From Amoebophrya sp. A120 (taxonomy: Eukaryota > Sar > Dinophyceae > Syndiniales > Amoebophryaceae), in NCBI GenBank assembly GCA_905178155.1, contig CAJINV010000005.1:7246989-7310988 (forward strand): 64,000 nt of DNA. The letters run 5' to 3'. The stretch's first letter is position 1. Each line of letters begins with the position of its first letter. Of the stretch, positions 23,676-37,800 are shown in pieces. The position numbers and the translations under genes were made by a program. The notes under the pieces were generated by a model. That model was not told the DNA's origin. It ran no database searches and saw nothing but the letters and a program-made list of their open reading frames with translations.

Positions 23676-23801
23676 AATGCAAAAGCATCGCACTCGTATA
23701 AATGCATTACAAATTTCCTCAGCATGAGAAAACCAATTTGTAATGCGGATTTGACTTAACAAAAAGATTTGTAATGCATGATTGCACTACGAATACGATA
23801 C
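23676..23801. mobile_element. IE-2 copy outside any recognised gene, fused to the 45-bp repeat
   Basis: AAATGCAAAAGCATCGCACT, then CGTATAAATGCATTACAAAT, is a normal IE-2 left arm, and the interior is intact. The right arm stops after GAATACGATAC, where the 45-bp repeat (AAATTCTTCATCTTC) continues. No exon is evident on either side. Confidence 0.7.
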
Positions 23802-25872
23802 AAATTCTTCATCTTCACCCACACCTTCGTGCTTTAGTTTCTGAAGCAGGAGTTGAATGAAATGAAACACAAGATGAGTTCCGCAAGGTGTTTTGCTGCA
23901 AAAATGTAGTTTATCTCTAAAAATATTACATCCGATTTTTACGACCATTTTTCTACGAAGACAAAACTAACAGAAACAGGAACTAAAATCTGATTTTGAA
24001 CCTGGAACGACCCCTGATGATAGTAAATTCATTTACTTTACAACTCCGGAGCCACTTTTTCAAAGGAAAGCGGTCGGGTGTGGTGAAATAAGAGGAAAGA
24101 TGATTAAAGACTCGGCCGTTTTTCAATGGCACGACCACGAACATGATTTCAGTATCGCGTTTGCAGTTTAGTACCTTTTCTACCTCACGTTTTGTCAGGA
24201 CATGGTCTCCACCCTACTTTCCTGCCTGCTGTGCACGACTCGGGTCAGATCCAGTAGATCCTGAACGAGTGACACCGACCAATAAATAAAGTGGTGCGAA
24301 TGCGAAGTAAATGCTGATAATCTTCTCCGACGCCCTTTATTACTTCTAAGGTATTGCTCAACGTTTTCATTTTCACACGTGCAAACGTGTGTCCATCGTA
24401 TAATCAGCGAACAAGTTTTAGTTTGTCATGCTGAGGCGCGGCGTCGTTGCTGGGATCGTGGTACTACTATAAATAAATTCTTGTTCGTCATCCACGTGGG
24501 ATGAGTTGCGTTCTGCTGGTGGTCCTACATTTCCTTCGAGATCCTGGCACCAGGAGGAGAAACTGCATTCTGATGTTTCCCTTTGTGAGTACTTATGTTT
24601 TCTGGTGAAATGTACGCTCTGTCTAGCGGGATCCGACACCGACTCAAGAAGAGCCCTGGCTGCACAGCTCAAAAGCAACTACGACTACCGCACCATGAAG
24701 ATGATATAGCATATGACTCGCGCGTTTTTATTCGTACATGAATCCACTTGTGCAGGAGGTGAACATGCCATCCGTAGTATCGGAGAACAGAAGATTTTTA
24801 GAAGATGAAATCGGTCATCGTACACGAATAAATTTATGGCACACGCTGAAGAACAGATAGTGCTAGATTGCCACTTCGTCCTCGTCTCTCTTCGTTCCTT
24901 CGTTCGTGCATCCACACTACTACACAAGGTGAAGTAGTGAAAGACTAAAACGTAGTACCCGGAGAAATCTTGTTGTTCTGTCGTCCTCCCATCTTCACGA
25001 CTTGTTTCTTCCGTCACATTTAGAACTTTCGCAGCGTCTTGCACTCTCCGTTCCTTCTGTAGTACAACTTGTCGTCCTTGTTATTCTCGTAGGCGTGGTG
25101 ACGATCGTAACACATCAAAAGCTGCTGCGACACAACTTTAACTTTAAGTTCGACTCGGACTCGTCTCTTTCGCTAGAATGTTGAAAAGCAGGAGGACAAA
25201 GCAACGTAGGTAAACCACCTTTAGAAAAAAAATCCCGCACGAACTACCCGCAAGTAGAAGCCTAGCTTTCCAGCTGCTGAGCAGATTAAATCTTACTTCG
25301 CTTGAAGTCTCAGTTTGTTTCCGTGTCGTCTGGAAATTTTTCTTGTTTCTCCATTGTAGTCCTCGTGGTCACACACATTCTTGCTTCAGTTGTTGCGCTG
25401 TTCCGTGCTCGTAGTGCGGACTACGTACTTCGAGGTTATTCGCCGTTGAGGAGTTGTCAATACCTCTGCTGCAAGTTAATTTCGCACTTTACTCAAAAAC
25501 TCCGAGTCATTAAATTGATAATTTTAACAGTCGCAGGTTGCGAAAACGACCCCAACAGCACGATGTTGACAAAGAAGATAAACATGACGTGCAGCACTCC
25601 AGCGCCTTCATGCCGAGGACATTCTGTTGCAGCGGTGGAGATGAAGGAGGCAGCCGCGGCGCGAGGATCGGAGAGCAAAAGCAAAAGGGTTCGATGGGGC
25701 AGAGGCGAACTCCTGGCAGCTCTCCACCTGGTACTGGGAATCGAGTTGCCGATATGCTAGTGGACAACTACGCACCCGCCTCCTACCCCTGATTTGCCAT
25801 GCAAAATGCCAAAGTCTAGTTTTACCTAACTCTTCCGTTTTCCAGTAGACTACTGGCAAGAATCTGAGTTGC

Positions 25873-28800
25873 ATGAAAAGTTTTACTGCAGGAGGAGCTG
25901 CAGGCTCAATTATAAATAACAGCGGTACCACGTCGACGGGCGTGACTTTGTCATGTAAAAGCTGCATGTTTGCGATAGTCGTAGTTCCTGTTGCTGTAAT
26001 AAATATAAACCCTTCGTCGAGAAATATTAGCGGGGGGCTGGGCGGGCTGGGGGAGCTGTCCACAAGCATAGACGACCCTGTTTCTGATTCCCGTTTCTGC
26101 CGCATTTGGACCATTCCGCAACGGCGCCGACGGGTTATAAATTGCAAAAGTATCGTACTGGTGTGAATTGCATTCACTTATAAATTGGCTCAGCATGACA
26201 AATTGAATTTGTAATGCGAGCAATAAAGGGTTGAAATTGTATTTATTGAATTTGTATTTGTAATGCGCATTTTCCGATACGGATACCTTTAGTTTGGTTT
26301 GGGAAAGCGATCCGTATTAATGCACGACTGCGATTACTAGTACAAGTACGATACAGTTGTTGCACAGGATACGAATTAATCTTCTGCGACCACACATTTG
26401 CGATCAAGAAAACTACGAACGGCGAAGGTGCAGCCATCTCAACATGCAGTGACGACGATGGGGGAGCTGTTGACACAAAATTGTGGCCCGTTCCGGACAA
26501 GGAGACTTGCGAATACGCTGCCAAAGTGTGCACCGCTGAAAGCAAGCTCGGCAATCAGGACTCTTTCACCGCAAGCCTCAGCTTTGACACGCATTGGACA
26601 CGACCCGCCGACGATGCTATTTCGTACTCCCACTGCTACGCGTTCCACGCCGCCACCCCTACCGATGATACCGAAGTAGAGAGGTCCGGGATTCGCTGGG
26701 GCGGAGGCGGTAGCGGACAGGGGGAATCCGGCACCATCACTGCACACGTAGAGCGAATCATTTGCCTGCGCTCTGTTCCCTCAAGGGATGGGCGTGTCAG
26801 TCTCCTACCGCCGTACAAGGAGGCTGACGCTGCGGTCGGCCTCGGCACTCTGAGTATGAATGGGCAATACAATAGAATCCACGCGCAGCTTCAGTCCTGG
26901 CTTTTTTTTCTTTTCCAGTCTACAGAATGTTGCAAATAAGCAGAAAACATCATCGCCCCACGAACTACCCGCGCAGTGGGTTGTCAGACGAAAGTCGCAC
27001 CTATGTTGTACGCACTATCGCCCTGCGACTTTTTTCGCCGCAAGCCCCGGCAACTTTTCTCGCGAAGGTTGCCACGATTTTAGCCTTCGCGGAAGCCGCG
27101 CAGCTACGCTTTAGCTGCGCACCAACAGCTGATGTAATTGCGCTAGGCGCCGACCTTGCTTTTTTGTTTTTCCGTTTTCAGGATGGGGCAAAACCCAAAA
27201 CGCGGCGAGCCATTACAATCCATCGGGGCCGCGCTGTTTTTGTTTTATGGGGGTTCGCACTGTACTTGGTGGGCCGATGCCATCCGCAACTTTCATTATT
27301 TGCGTGGGGCCATACTTACGTAAGCGCCCCGGCTTGAAGTTTCCGCGTGCTTCTATTTTGTCCCTTTATACGACGCGCAAAAACTGGTATCCGAAACGAC
27401 GACGCATTTCCCAATCTTTATGATTCCACAAACAGTGGTGCGTACATACCTATGTCCACTACCGCCAGGTTCGGAGATTTATATTTTAAGGATGTGTTGA
27501 GCGTCAGCTCCTTCGGCTCTGGTGAGTCTCACCGAGCCGCAGCAAATGACAAAATAACTGATTACGAAGACGAGGACAACGAAGACGTACCACCGAGTGG
27601 AGATGATTTCGGAGCGGGCATCATGGCGCAATGCCACCCGGGGTTTCACGTTCCTGCAGATGAATGCCGACCCGACATCTTCAGCGATCCGACGAGCGCG
27701 CTCGGGACTCAATTGCCAACCGCATATGCCCGTCCCGACGGTGAAACTTACAAATACACAAACTGCTACTTCAGCAGTGCAGCGGCTAACCGGAACAAGT
27801 TTGTTGCTTTGCTATACAACGAGGCACAAGAGAGCAATATTCTTCCAACATCCGCGGGAACCGCCACGAAGTGGAAGCTGGGGGCCCAGGACCTTCCCCC
27901 AAATCCAGACTGCGAGAGCGACATGACTGTTCACGACGCTGCCGGTTCGGGCGCGGCGTATCTCCACTTTTCCACGTGTCCGCTCGTGACAGACCCAAAC
28001 GCTATTGTTGCTGCCAAGGATAACCAATGGGTGATCAATTATCTGCTGCAATTTGTTAAAGTGCTGCGCGTTGGTCATCGTGTTTGCGGGGATCATATCA
28101 TGGAATAGAAAATGGCATGAGCAGAACTGAAGACTGATACGCGAGGAAGCATTTTCTTTATATATATTCTTGGGCTCCCCGTGTCGGTGTCCTCGGCGTA
28201 TTGAAATTGATTACGTAATATTATCAAGAAGCATTTGCTTCATGGGCTTGTGGCTGGGCCAGGGGGGAAATTCATAGTTCTACTGGATACGTGCTTTAAT
28301 ACTGGATTTTTGGTGTCGTGTGATCAGTTCTCAAGAATGCTGTGTATTGCACTTTCGCACCACCTCAGAACTACCCCCGGAGAGGCGCTCTTCCCAGAGC
28401 AGTTCCTGGTTGTAGGGTCAGCCACTACCGCTTCGAGTGGCTGTCCCGAGGGGGCTGTAGATGGTACAGCATCTTAGTGGTGGGCTGCCTTTTAGTTCCC
28501 GCGGGCACGACCTTGTTGTTGCCCGCCGGTGCCCCTCTCATCAACCTCTTGCTCCGCGTCATTAACTCAGCATCCACGACAAGCTGCAAAAGATAAAGAA
28601 TAAGAATCCACATCAAGCGCGCAGGACGAGCAGCAGGGGGCAGATCAACCAGAGTACAGCAATTTTACCAGCAGGGCCAACCTGTTAAAGATATGTTCAT
28701 GCTGAGCTCTGTGCTAGCAAGCAGGTCAGTGAGAATAAGTACACCCGCCACTGCAGGTGTCGCAATGGTCGTCTTGCCCCGGCTTTGCCCGCGAAGGAAG

Positions 28801-31800
28801 CGGAGCATGCGCCGCGTTCACTTGCGCGCGATTTTTAGCAAGCGCCGGTGGGATGTGCTCTTAGTGGATCTACTGGCGCTGTAGGATGGAGAATCTGGTG
28901 GAATAGACCGCACCTTCGCGCTAAGCAACAATACAATTTCGACTGTGACTCGCACATCGAAAAAAGCATATCTGAAGAGGGATGCCGGCGCCCCTGCAGC
29001 CACCTTTTCCTTTTCCGCCATAGCCCCGGCGCGCACGCAAAAAATTAGATAGAAGAACGCCCCTGCGTGGCGTGTTTAGAAAAAGTAAATAAAACCACCA
29101 CGACAACGCCGCCTGCCCTGGTGCCCGAACCCCAAACCATTTTTCCTTGTTGACCAGAAAAGCGCGCGCTCTTTCAATTTGCATAAAAGCAACGTAGCCC
29201 CTGTTTCCCTCGTGGAGCCCAGTAAGTACCTCCCTCTCTGCCGCACAAGCCGCGCGGCGGGCCCCGCATTCGAAATCCTGCACGCCGAAGCCACCTGCTC
29301 GGCCGGGTTTCACGTTGCGGGAACGTCGTGCAAGGGTGTTGGACTGCAGGACGACTTACTAGTGCAGTCCGATAAGGGTGACACAAATGGCAATCCGAAA
29401 TACGCCAAACAGTTCACAAACCTGGTGTATCCCGGCTTGGCTGATATAGGATCGAGCGCCGCTTCTTTCAGTCTGCTTGTATCGGTCGGGGGCGAAGCCA
29501 CGAGTTTGGGTGATTTGACTGCAAGACCGCTTGGAGCCGCAATTTTCGTCGAGCCGCTTGTAAGTGGCGCCAATGCCGCTCCCCCTCTTGCGACGCACTC
29601 GGCCAGCTATGGGCTCCGCCTTGCCAACATTCCGGGAGGAGCCGCGTCCGGCGCCACTGCGGCAGACGCCCTTACACCGGAGACGCCGACGGCGTGGCAG
29701 AACGGGCACGTATCTGCCGCAGACATTGCGGTTGCTACAGCTTCTACTGCGACAGCGGGGCAGGCTCAAGGTGAAGCCATAAAGGTAAGTGGCTATGGCT
29801 GTGTCAGCAACTTACAGACAACCACGACACAAACCACGACAACGTCAGGCGATTTCGACTTCTACCCGACCGACAGCTTCGTCTTTGCCTACAATCGTGC
29901 CAAGGCGACTGCACGAACTCCGTTGTACCACGATGGCTACACGTCCAATTCTATCCTGCGGGAGAACTATTTATACGCCCTCTCCATCACCTGATATGTA
30001 TATTCGCCATGCAAGCCTGGCAAGAATGAAGTTGCATTCTGACCAACACATCTGGCGATGCGTATCCCGCCAAGGCTTCTGGGGGTTTCTTTTAGTCAAG
30101 CAGCCCCGGGGCTTGAGGCTGCTTCTTGGCCATCAAATCGCGTATACTATACATAGTGTGTTTCTGGAAAGTTATCTCCGTGATGCGGGTAGATCATCAG
30201 CAGGAAACTATCTTGACTACACTTTGGCAACAGGCAGGGAGGAGAACTTCACTGCGCGGCCTCGCAATACTTGTATGTTGACTTGCAACCTTGTATGACT
30301 GAAACTACTTCTTTTTCTTAGCGCAGATCCTGACTGGGGGCGGGGGCGTTTTTACTCAGGATAGGGACCCGCTTGCCGGATGCGTTCAACGTCTGCCTCC
30401 GCGCGCAGGTTTGCGAGTCCGGCGCGTACGAAATTCTTCCTCCTGGGCGTCCGTGCGCCCTGGGGTTCGCGCTGGAAGTGGACCCTCCCACGGGAGGCGT
30501 ATCAAATGCAAAAATGTCTCGGTCTGGAAACTTGTGATGCTGCGTTGGGAATAGGGAATGCTCTGTAATCAATGCACAGCCAAGCATGAGAAACATCTGC
30601 GCTTCTTTGCGTAGCGTTTTTCGCATGACAAACTGCGTTTTTGCATGACAGGCAAAAGGGTCTCGTCTTGGACACGCATCACAAGCTTTTTGGTCATCCC
30701 GGACAAGCATGACAAACCTCGCAGTCTTCCAGACCTAGACACTTTTGCATTTGATAAAGCGCCGCGGCGGTGATTGTGTCCGACGTCCTCACCAGTTGCG
30801 GCACTGCCTTGTATGACGAAGTATCCGGCCGAATGTCGGTGCTCGAAGGTGTGGAGTACCAAATGCAAATAATGCGACAGGGTCAGGGACCATGAACATG
30901 AAGCCTTGATGTGTGCTTCTAATGGTGTTGTCCTCGCATTCTCCGACGCCTTGTTGAAGGTTTACGTTGATTTTAATTCGCTGGCAGAGAATCATTTATT
31001 GTGTCGCGGATTAGCATAATATTGTGACCACGGGATTTGCCTTTTACAGAAGTCTGTCAGGCTTTTTGCCATTCCGCGAGCTGCTGCATGCAGTGCGACT
31101 ACATAGACTAACGCACTAGCTGTTCGTATTCTCATTCTGAGAATCCGACGCCAGCGTCTTTTACCGTGGCGGCAGGGCAACTACAATTGCACTTGTGGCA
31201 GAACGTTTTCCCTGGCCCTGACAGGTTTTCCGTGCATATTGAAATGCCCACAGACAGCGAACTAGCCATATCAAATGCAAAAATGTCTGGGTCTGGAAGG
31301 TTGGAACTTGCGATGCTAACCCTGGACTCTAAAAAAATCTGTATTGCATGACCAGCAAGAGATGTCTCGTCTGTGCTATGCGGGGAGGGCATTTGTCATG
31401 CTGGGTAGGCATCAGGAAGCCCTCTAAAAATCTGTGATGCTAGGTCGTGCGTTACAGACATCCTGGGTCATGCAAAATATGCATGACAAACCCGGCAACA
31501 TTCCAGACCCAGACACTTTTGCAGTTGATAAGCCACAGCAGGTCTCCCATTCCAGCTGCGGGTTGACGCGCGTACAAACAAGATTATTTTTCGCCGACCC
31601 ATCTCGTCTAGCGGAGAGAAAGACTATTTGCCGGTCGTGCCGCTCTACCAACACGCCATCTGCCACCGCGTGCAACTATCGCGCCAGAACATGTTAGCGT
31701 TAGCGCACTTTGCAATTATGCTCGCTGTCCGTGAATTAGGCAAAATTCAAATTGATCTGAGTTGGGATTTCACAGCGCCCAAGGCGGCCATGATCGTGGT

Positions 31801-34800
31801 TGTTTGTCTTGCTCTTGCAAGTAGAATGTGGTGCGTAAATAAAGTCGCTGACGCTAACAAACACTTTTGCACTCAATAGCAAGCCTGCCAAGGGACAACC
31901 ACTGCTGGCCTTCCGCTGGAAGTCTTTCTACGCATTGCAAATATGTTTGGGTCTCGAAAGTTGTGATGCGGATGAATGCTGACTGACTGGAGTACTTGGA
32001 TTTGGAGTCTCAGCCGAGAGTGGCAAACCTTTGGGCCGCTCCCTCGAACGCAGTTTGCCTTGCAAATTGCGTTTTTGCATTTACAAAACTTGCTGCGATT
32101 TTGTCGGTCGGGCAAGATAATTGATTCTTTACAGAAGATAAAGACTTCAAGACAAGCATGGCAAGTTTATTCATTTTTCCAGACTCAGACATGTTTGCAA
32201 TTGATATGCTCCCCCAGGCAGCGACTGCCTCCACGGGTTCCACCTGCACTAACAAATAGAAATGCACACCCGCACGGCAATATTGTGACGGGACGCTTCA
32301 TATGCTGCGTTGAAAGTGCACAGGCATGGACGTCAACGCGCGTTGCCAAGAGCACTGCGGGTCGGCCACTTCGATGGCATACTTGCAATGCGGCGGCATT
32401 TAATGCTGCGAGCGCGGTGGCCCCTAAGCACTACGACTAAGCACTGTGTCTTGCGTAACACAGCCACAGAAGTGGATCCTGTTTTGTCGAATTTCCATGG
32501 AAATCGAAAAAGAGCTGTCTTCTTTACAAAACGAAGAAACGCATTCAACTTCGCGAGTTGCACTTCAACGTATCTATAGTAGTGCCTTCTATGGGTGTGC
32601 TTTTCTATGTGATACGCACAGCCCTGTGCTTAACGGCGCGCAGCCACCAGCCGACACCGTCGCAGTTCTTGAGCGCCAGATTAGCGGCTCGTGTATTCTA
32701 GAGAAAAATCCACCCCGCCCCACAGCATATTTATTAGGGTGGCGCCCCCTGTGCCTGATCCTGATGTGTTTTGAATGAGATGCGGAATGTGCATTTGCAT
32801 CAAGTTAGTCATGTCTTCTTCTCCTGTATGATGGGCAGACGCGAGCTGCGCGAAACATAGCCATGCGGACAACCACTAAAATCGTGCTTTTTTGCCGACG
32901 TCTTCAGGGTCTGACGCGCTTGCCATGCGAGGCTATGGCCGTGCTAGATACCGAAGCATGCGGCCTGTGATGATCCTGAGGCGCCCTGCAATCACCACGA
33001 CCACAGTGGCCATTTATGACAGTGAGACATCGCAACAGGTGGAAGACGTTTTTCTCTGACCTTGGGGAGAGGGCCGGACTTTTCTTTGGCATATCGCGCT
33101 TCGGATATAAGCCCATCAGATTCACGCCGCCGTCAAGTGCCAGCCCTGCAGCAACTACAAAGCCGCTGCTCTTTGGCATTTATTTCGCCGCCGACACGCC
33201 TGCGCCAGCTAGTATCACCACCGCCGCAAATATCCGGGATGAAAATGCCATCGCAATTATTTCCACGACGCCTTTGCACTTTTGTGAATGTGCCATGATG
33301 ATGGTTAAAGCTAAAAGCGCATCGCAGCCAAGCCTTAGTGTGCGTGTTATCGCCTGGTTATTTTCCGTCTCTACAATACTACAAAAGAAGGAGCGCAAAG
33401 TTGCCATTTATACATTGTAAAGCACAGGCACAGCAGAACCGAAGTAAAGCAGCTCCCTCCGGCTACTGTAATTGACTTAGACTCCGCGTAGTGGTTGACT
33501 TTTCACTGCGACATAACAACCTTCCGCAAAGGTGTATATGGTTGCGATGGTCATCTTCTCCCCCTCCATAGCGAATCTTCCGGCGGTGACGTTAAATCCG
33601 GGGAACTCGTACTTGAACTTTGACCAGAACAACGGCAAGCACGCTCGAGTCTGTTATGCGCGTCAGGCACAAACCGTTACACAAGCGGAGTTCCACCGGG
33701 CGGCAGGGCTAAAAGGCTGCGAAACGTACGCCCACCACTTATGCATTGCAAATATGTCTGGGTCTAGAAGGTTGCAACTTGTCATGCTAAACCCGAATCA
33801 TGCAAAAATCTGTGTTGCGTGAGTGCCCAAAGCTGTCCACTTTCGACCAAGTTGGGTAGAGGGAGTTTCTCACGCAGGATAGGCATGGCAGAGACCTCGC
33901 AGAGTCTGTCATGCTAGGTCCCGCATCCCAGACCTCAGGGGTCATGGAGAACCTCCTGCGTGACAACTTTAAGGACAGTCTTCCAGAAACAGACATATTT
34001 GCACTTGATACCACATGCTGGACCCTCGTTTGTGCGGCCAAGCGGCCGGCCTCGCGGCGGGCGGGTCTGCCCGCGTCACGTACTCCGACGTGCTCCCCTT
34101 CGGCTGTTCGTACCTCCCAGCCTACTATGAATTGCAAAAGTATCTTCGCACTCGTATAAATGCATTACAAATTTCCTCAGAAAGAGAAATGGAATTTGTC
34201 ATGCTGATTTGCCTTGGCAACAAGATTTGTAATGCAAGACTTGCATTTATACGAGTACGATACGACTTTTGCACAGGATACCTACGCGGGTGATACGACT
34301 GTCGCGACACCGCCAGCTGAAGCTGATGTCGTCGTCAACCTGGGGGGCGTCGGCTACCAGAAAAACTACGTGATGCCGCGCACGCTGTCGCACCGCGCGG
34401 AGCGCATCCAGGTCTGCCGAGCTGCCGCGGCGGTGTCGATGGTCGCTCCTGTCACGCAACAGCGCTGCCACTACCTCACAGCGGAGGTAGCCAGCTTCCG
34501 GGCGCGCTTTCCGCAGGGGAGCTACGACTCGGTCAGGCTCCAGCTGGTGAAGTACGATCATGTTCGTACCGGGTTCGCAAACGGAAGGAACGTGTGGGCC
34601 GTCTCGACGTTCGACAAGGAGTTCTTCAGCTCGTCGCGGTTTCGTTCCGATGCAGCGTGCCTGCAGCTGCACGGCTTTCTGGGAAAGGTGGGCAAGCTAA
34701 ACCTCGGAGACGAGGAATTTAGTGCTCGCATTCTTAATGCACGAAACAACGAAGGTCAAATGGGCGAGGGGCTTATTAGCTCTCATATGCCTCGAGGAGT

Positions 34801-37800
34801 GAGGGGTGGCGTTGTCGAGATCTTTACTGACCCAACCTGCTCGAAGTCGGGGCACGCGAGGCTCGACGCGGACGAAACAAAAGCGGAAAATGAGAACGGG
34901 AATCCAAACGCAGAAGATCTTGGCACACCCGCAGGCGCAGAAGGGGACACGTTTAGCCTCCGCGCTCCCCCGGAGATTTTCGACACCGCTTGTCTGGACG
35001 ACTTATGCTCTGCAAAAGTATCGCTAGCGCACTCGGATTGATTGCAATCATCATGCATGAAAGATCTGGCTTCTATAAGCAGCTAATTTAATAGCACTAC
35101 AGCTTTCATGTCTGTTTCTGGAAAAATTTGTCATGCTACTTCTACTAGTCGCACTAGTGCGATACTTTTGCAATGCATGCGATTCCATCTGGAGCAACTG
35201 CGACACGACAAACATCTGCTACCAGAAGGTTCACGAATGGCGCATATCCAGGAAAAAACACCCATGATCCCCATCCATTTTCTGCATGACAAGCATTGGA
35301 CTTTATGCATGCTTTGCATGACAAATTGGATGAAGATGGGTGTTTTTTCCTGGATAGCGCACGTCGTCCGACTACAGCAGTTGCAAAGCGAAATTTCCCC
35401 ATCCCACGGCGCGTGGTGCGGGAACCAGCGAATTTCCCTCGTACCTTATTCTGTGTAAAGACGTCCCCGCCCCAGAGTTCTTGTCATGCAAATCTGCATG
35501 CCAAAAAAGTTCGTCATGCGGAGCCCCATGAGAAGCATTTTCTATTCGTATTTGGCAATTTGTGATGCTAGGATCAGCATGATATGCTGGATCTGTGATG
35601 CTTCTGAACTAGCTAATAAACAGGATTCCACTAGTACGAAGACAAACTTGTCATGCGAAACAACCAAAGCTGGCGGATTTGTATAGCAGATTTCGCATCT
35701 GGGGACGTTTTTCCTCAGGATATACCTCACCCAACAGCCGGACGTCCTCACCCGTCTGTTCGCGAAGTACGAGCGGTGTTTATCCTGTGCCAAAGTATCG
35801 TACTAGCATGAATTGCATTACAAATTCGCTCAGCATGATTACAAATTTAGATTTGTAATGCGGATTTTCCTTGGCAACTAGATTTGTATATGCAGAAGTG
35901 CAATTAGTACGAGTGCGGTACTTTTGCAATGCATAGCGGTTGCTGCTCGGCAAGTACGCCTGTTCCGGTGTGAGCAATTCCGAAAATTGCATGTGCGATG
36001 CGGGTATCAAATGCAAAAATGTCTGGGTCTGGAAGATTGGTAGGTTTGTCATGCAGGTTTTCCATGACCCACACGGTCTGCCATGCACGGCCTAGCATGA
36101 CACCAGGTTCTGTGAGATCTCTATCATGCCGCTCCTGCATGAGAAACTTCCTCTACACTTGTTCAAAAGTGGACCTCTTTTGGTAATCATGCACCACAAA
36201 TTTTTCCACGATCCAGATGGCACATGACAAGTTACACTCTTCCAGACCCAGACATATTTGCAATGCATAGCGGGATATGTGGGCGAGATGGGTGCCACGA
36301 GCTTCTCGTGCAAAGCCTGTCCCGCGGGCACGTACCAGCCGATGCTATCCTGTGCAAAAAGGCCCCCACCCCACGGATTTGTAAATGCAAATCTGCATGC
36401 TAAAAATATTTCTCATGCGGAGCGCCATGGGAGGCTTTTTCTAGTCGTGTTTCGGAATAAATTTGTCATGCTCGAACCAGCATGATGTGCCAGATCTGTG
36501 ATGCTGCTGAACTAGCTCAAGAACAGCATTACACTACGAGGCCAAACCTGTCATGCGCAACGACCAGAGCCTGCTGATTTGTCAAGCAGATTTCCCGTCT
36601 GGACTATGGGGTGGGGACGTTGCCAAAAATGATAAATGCGCGGCATGTTTCGCACCGCCACGGACGCTGGAAATGAAGCCACCGTGTCAAAATCCTGCAT
36701 CCCCTGTCCCCCGGGTTCGTACGGACCCCGCGAAGGGCAGGCGGCCTGCATGCTATGGATTGCAAAAATGTCTGGTGCGTCTGGAAGAATGGAAGTCTGT
36801 CATGCTTGTCTGGCATGACTCGACGAGAATTATCTGTGTTGCATAGGCACGAAAATAAATAAGCCATCTTTCTTGTCATCCAAAACCCAGTCTGCCATGC
36901 GGAATTATACGTAAGACATAGAATAGACATCGCAGCCAAAAAATTTGTCATGCATAGCTGCGTAATTGCAGTGCGTCTATCATTCAGTTTTGGCATTACA
37001 AGTTTCCAGACCCAGACATATTTGCAATGCATACATGCAGTGCCCCAACAATCAGCCCCTGACGGCACATTCCGTCTCGACGTCCACGACTACGACAACC
37101 ACTGACGACGATTCGCGGCGCAGGAGGCGGACAGAAGAAGACGACGCGGCGGCGGAGGGAGAGGACGCGGGGACCCCGGAATTGATTGGCGCTGTCAATG
37201 CGGCGAGCTGTATCGCGGTGCCAAGTACAGCAGTAGACGGGAGCACCAGTACCACGGAGGCCACCGTGCTGGACAACTCCGCTGTTGCGATGGTGGTGCT
37301 ATGCACTGCAAAAGTATCGTACTAGAGTACAAATCGCAGTACAAATTGGCTCAGCATTACAAATTGAATTTGTAATGCGGATTTATACCTTCTAACCAAC
37401 TAGATTTGTAATGCATAACTGCGATTTTTACTACGAGCGCGATACTTTTGCACAGGATAGGTGCTCCTCGTGGTGATTTTCAACAGCGTGCTGTTAGTTA
37501 TGGAACTGTTAGGATCGAAATCGACAAAGTTGAAATGATTTGTCATGCATAAAATTGATTCCAGTTGGACCCCAGCTTCCAAGTGGCGCATGACATCAAA
37601 TTCTGGTGGTGCCTAAATCCAGTTTGTAATGCTGTTTAGGCAAAGAAGACTGACTCTCTCATGCTAGTACTTTAGCAGCTCGAGCTCTAAACCCAAACAG
37701 GCTTACAGTCGGAGCCTCACTTGCCTGCTCTGCAATGCACGTAATTCGTGTCATGCATTTTAAGCATTAAAACTTTGTCACTTTCGATCCTGACAGGTCC

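Larger units (their letters stand above)
19658..25872. other. intergenic, repeat-rich; 5' exons of gene 4 may hide at its right end
   Basis: No conserved protein is visible. Contents are a transposon fragment (21484-21867), the 45-bp repeat twice (plus a partial copy near 23266), a 30-bp minisatellite and an IE-2 copy outside any recognised gene. Between 24.4 and 25.8 kb there are hydrophobic frames such as VVQLVVLVILVGVVTIV (about 25060) and FSIVVLVVTHILASVVALF (about 25340). They lack an ATG; one could be a signal-peptide exon of gene 4. Confidence 0.4.
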
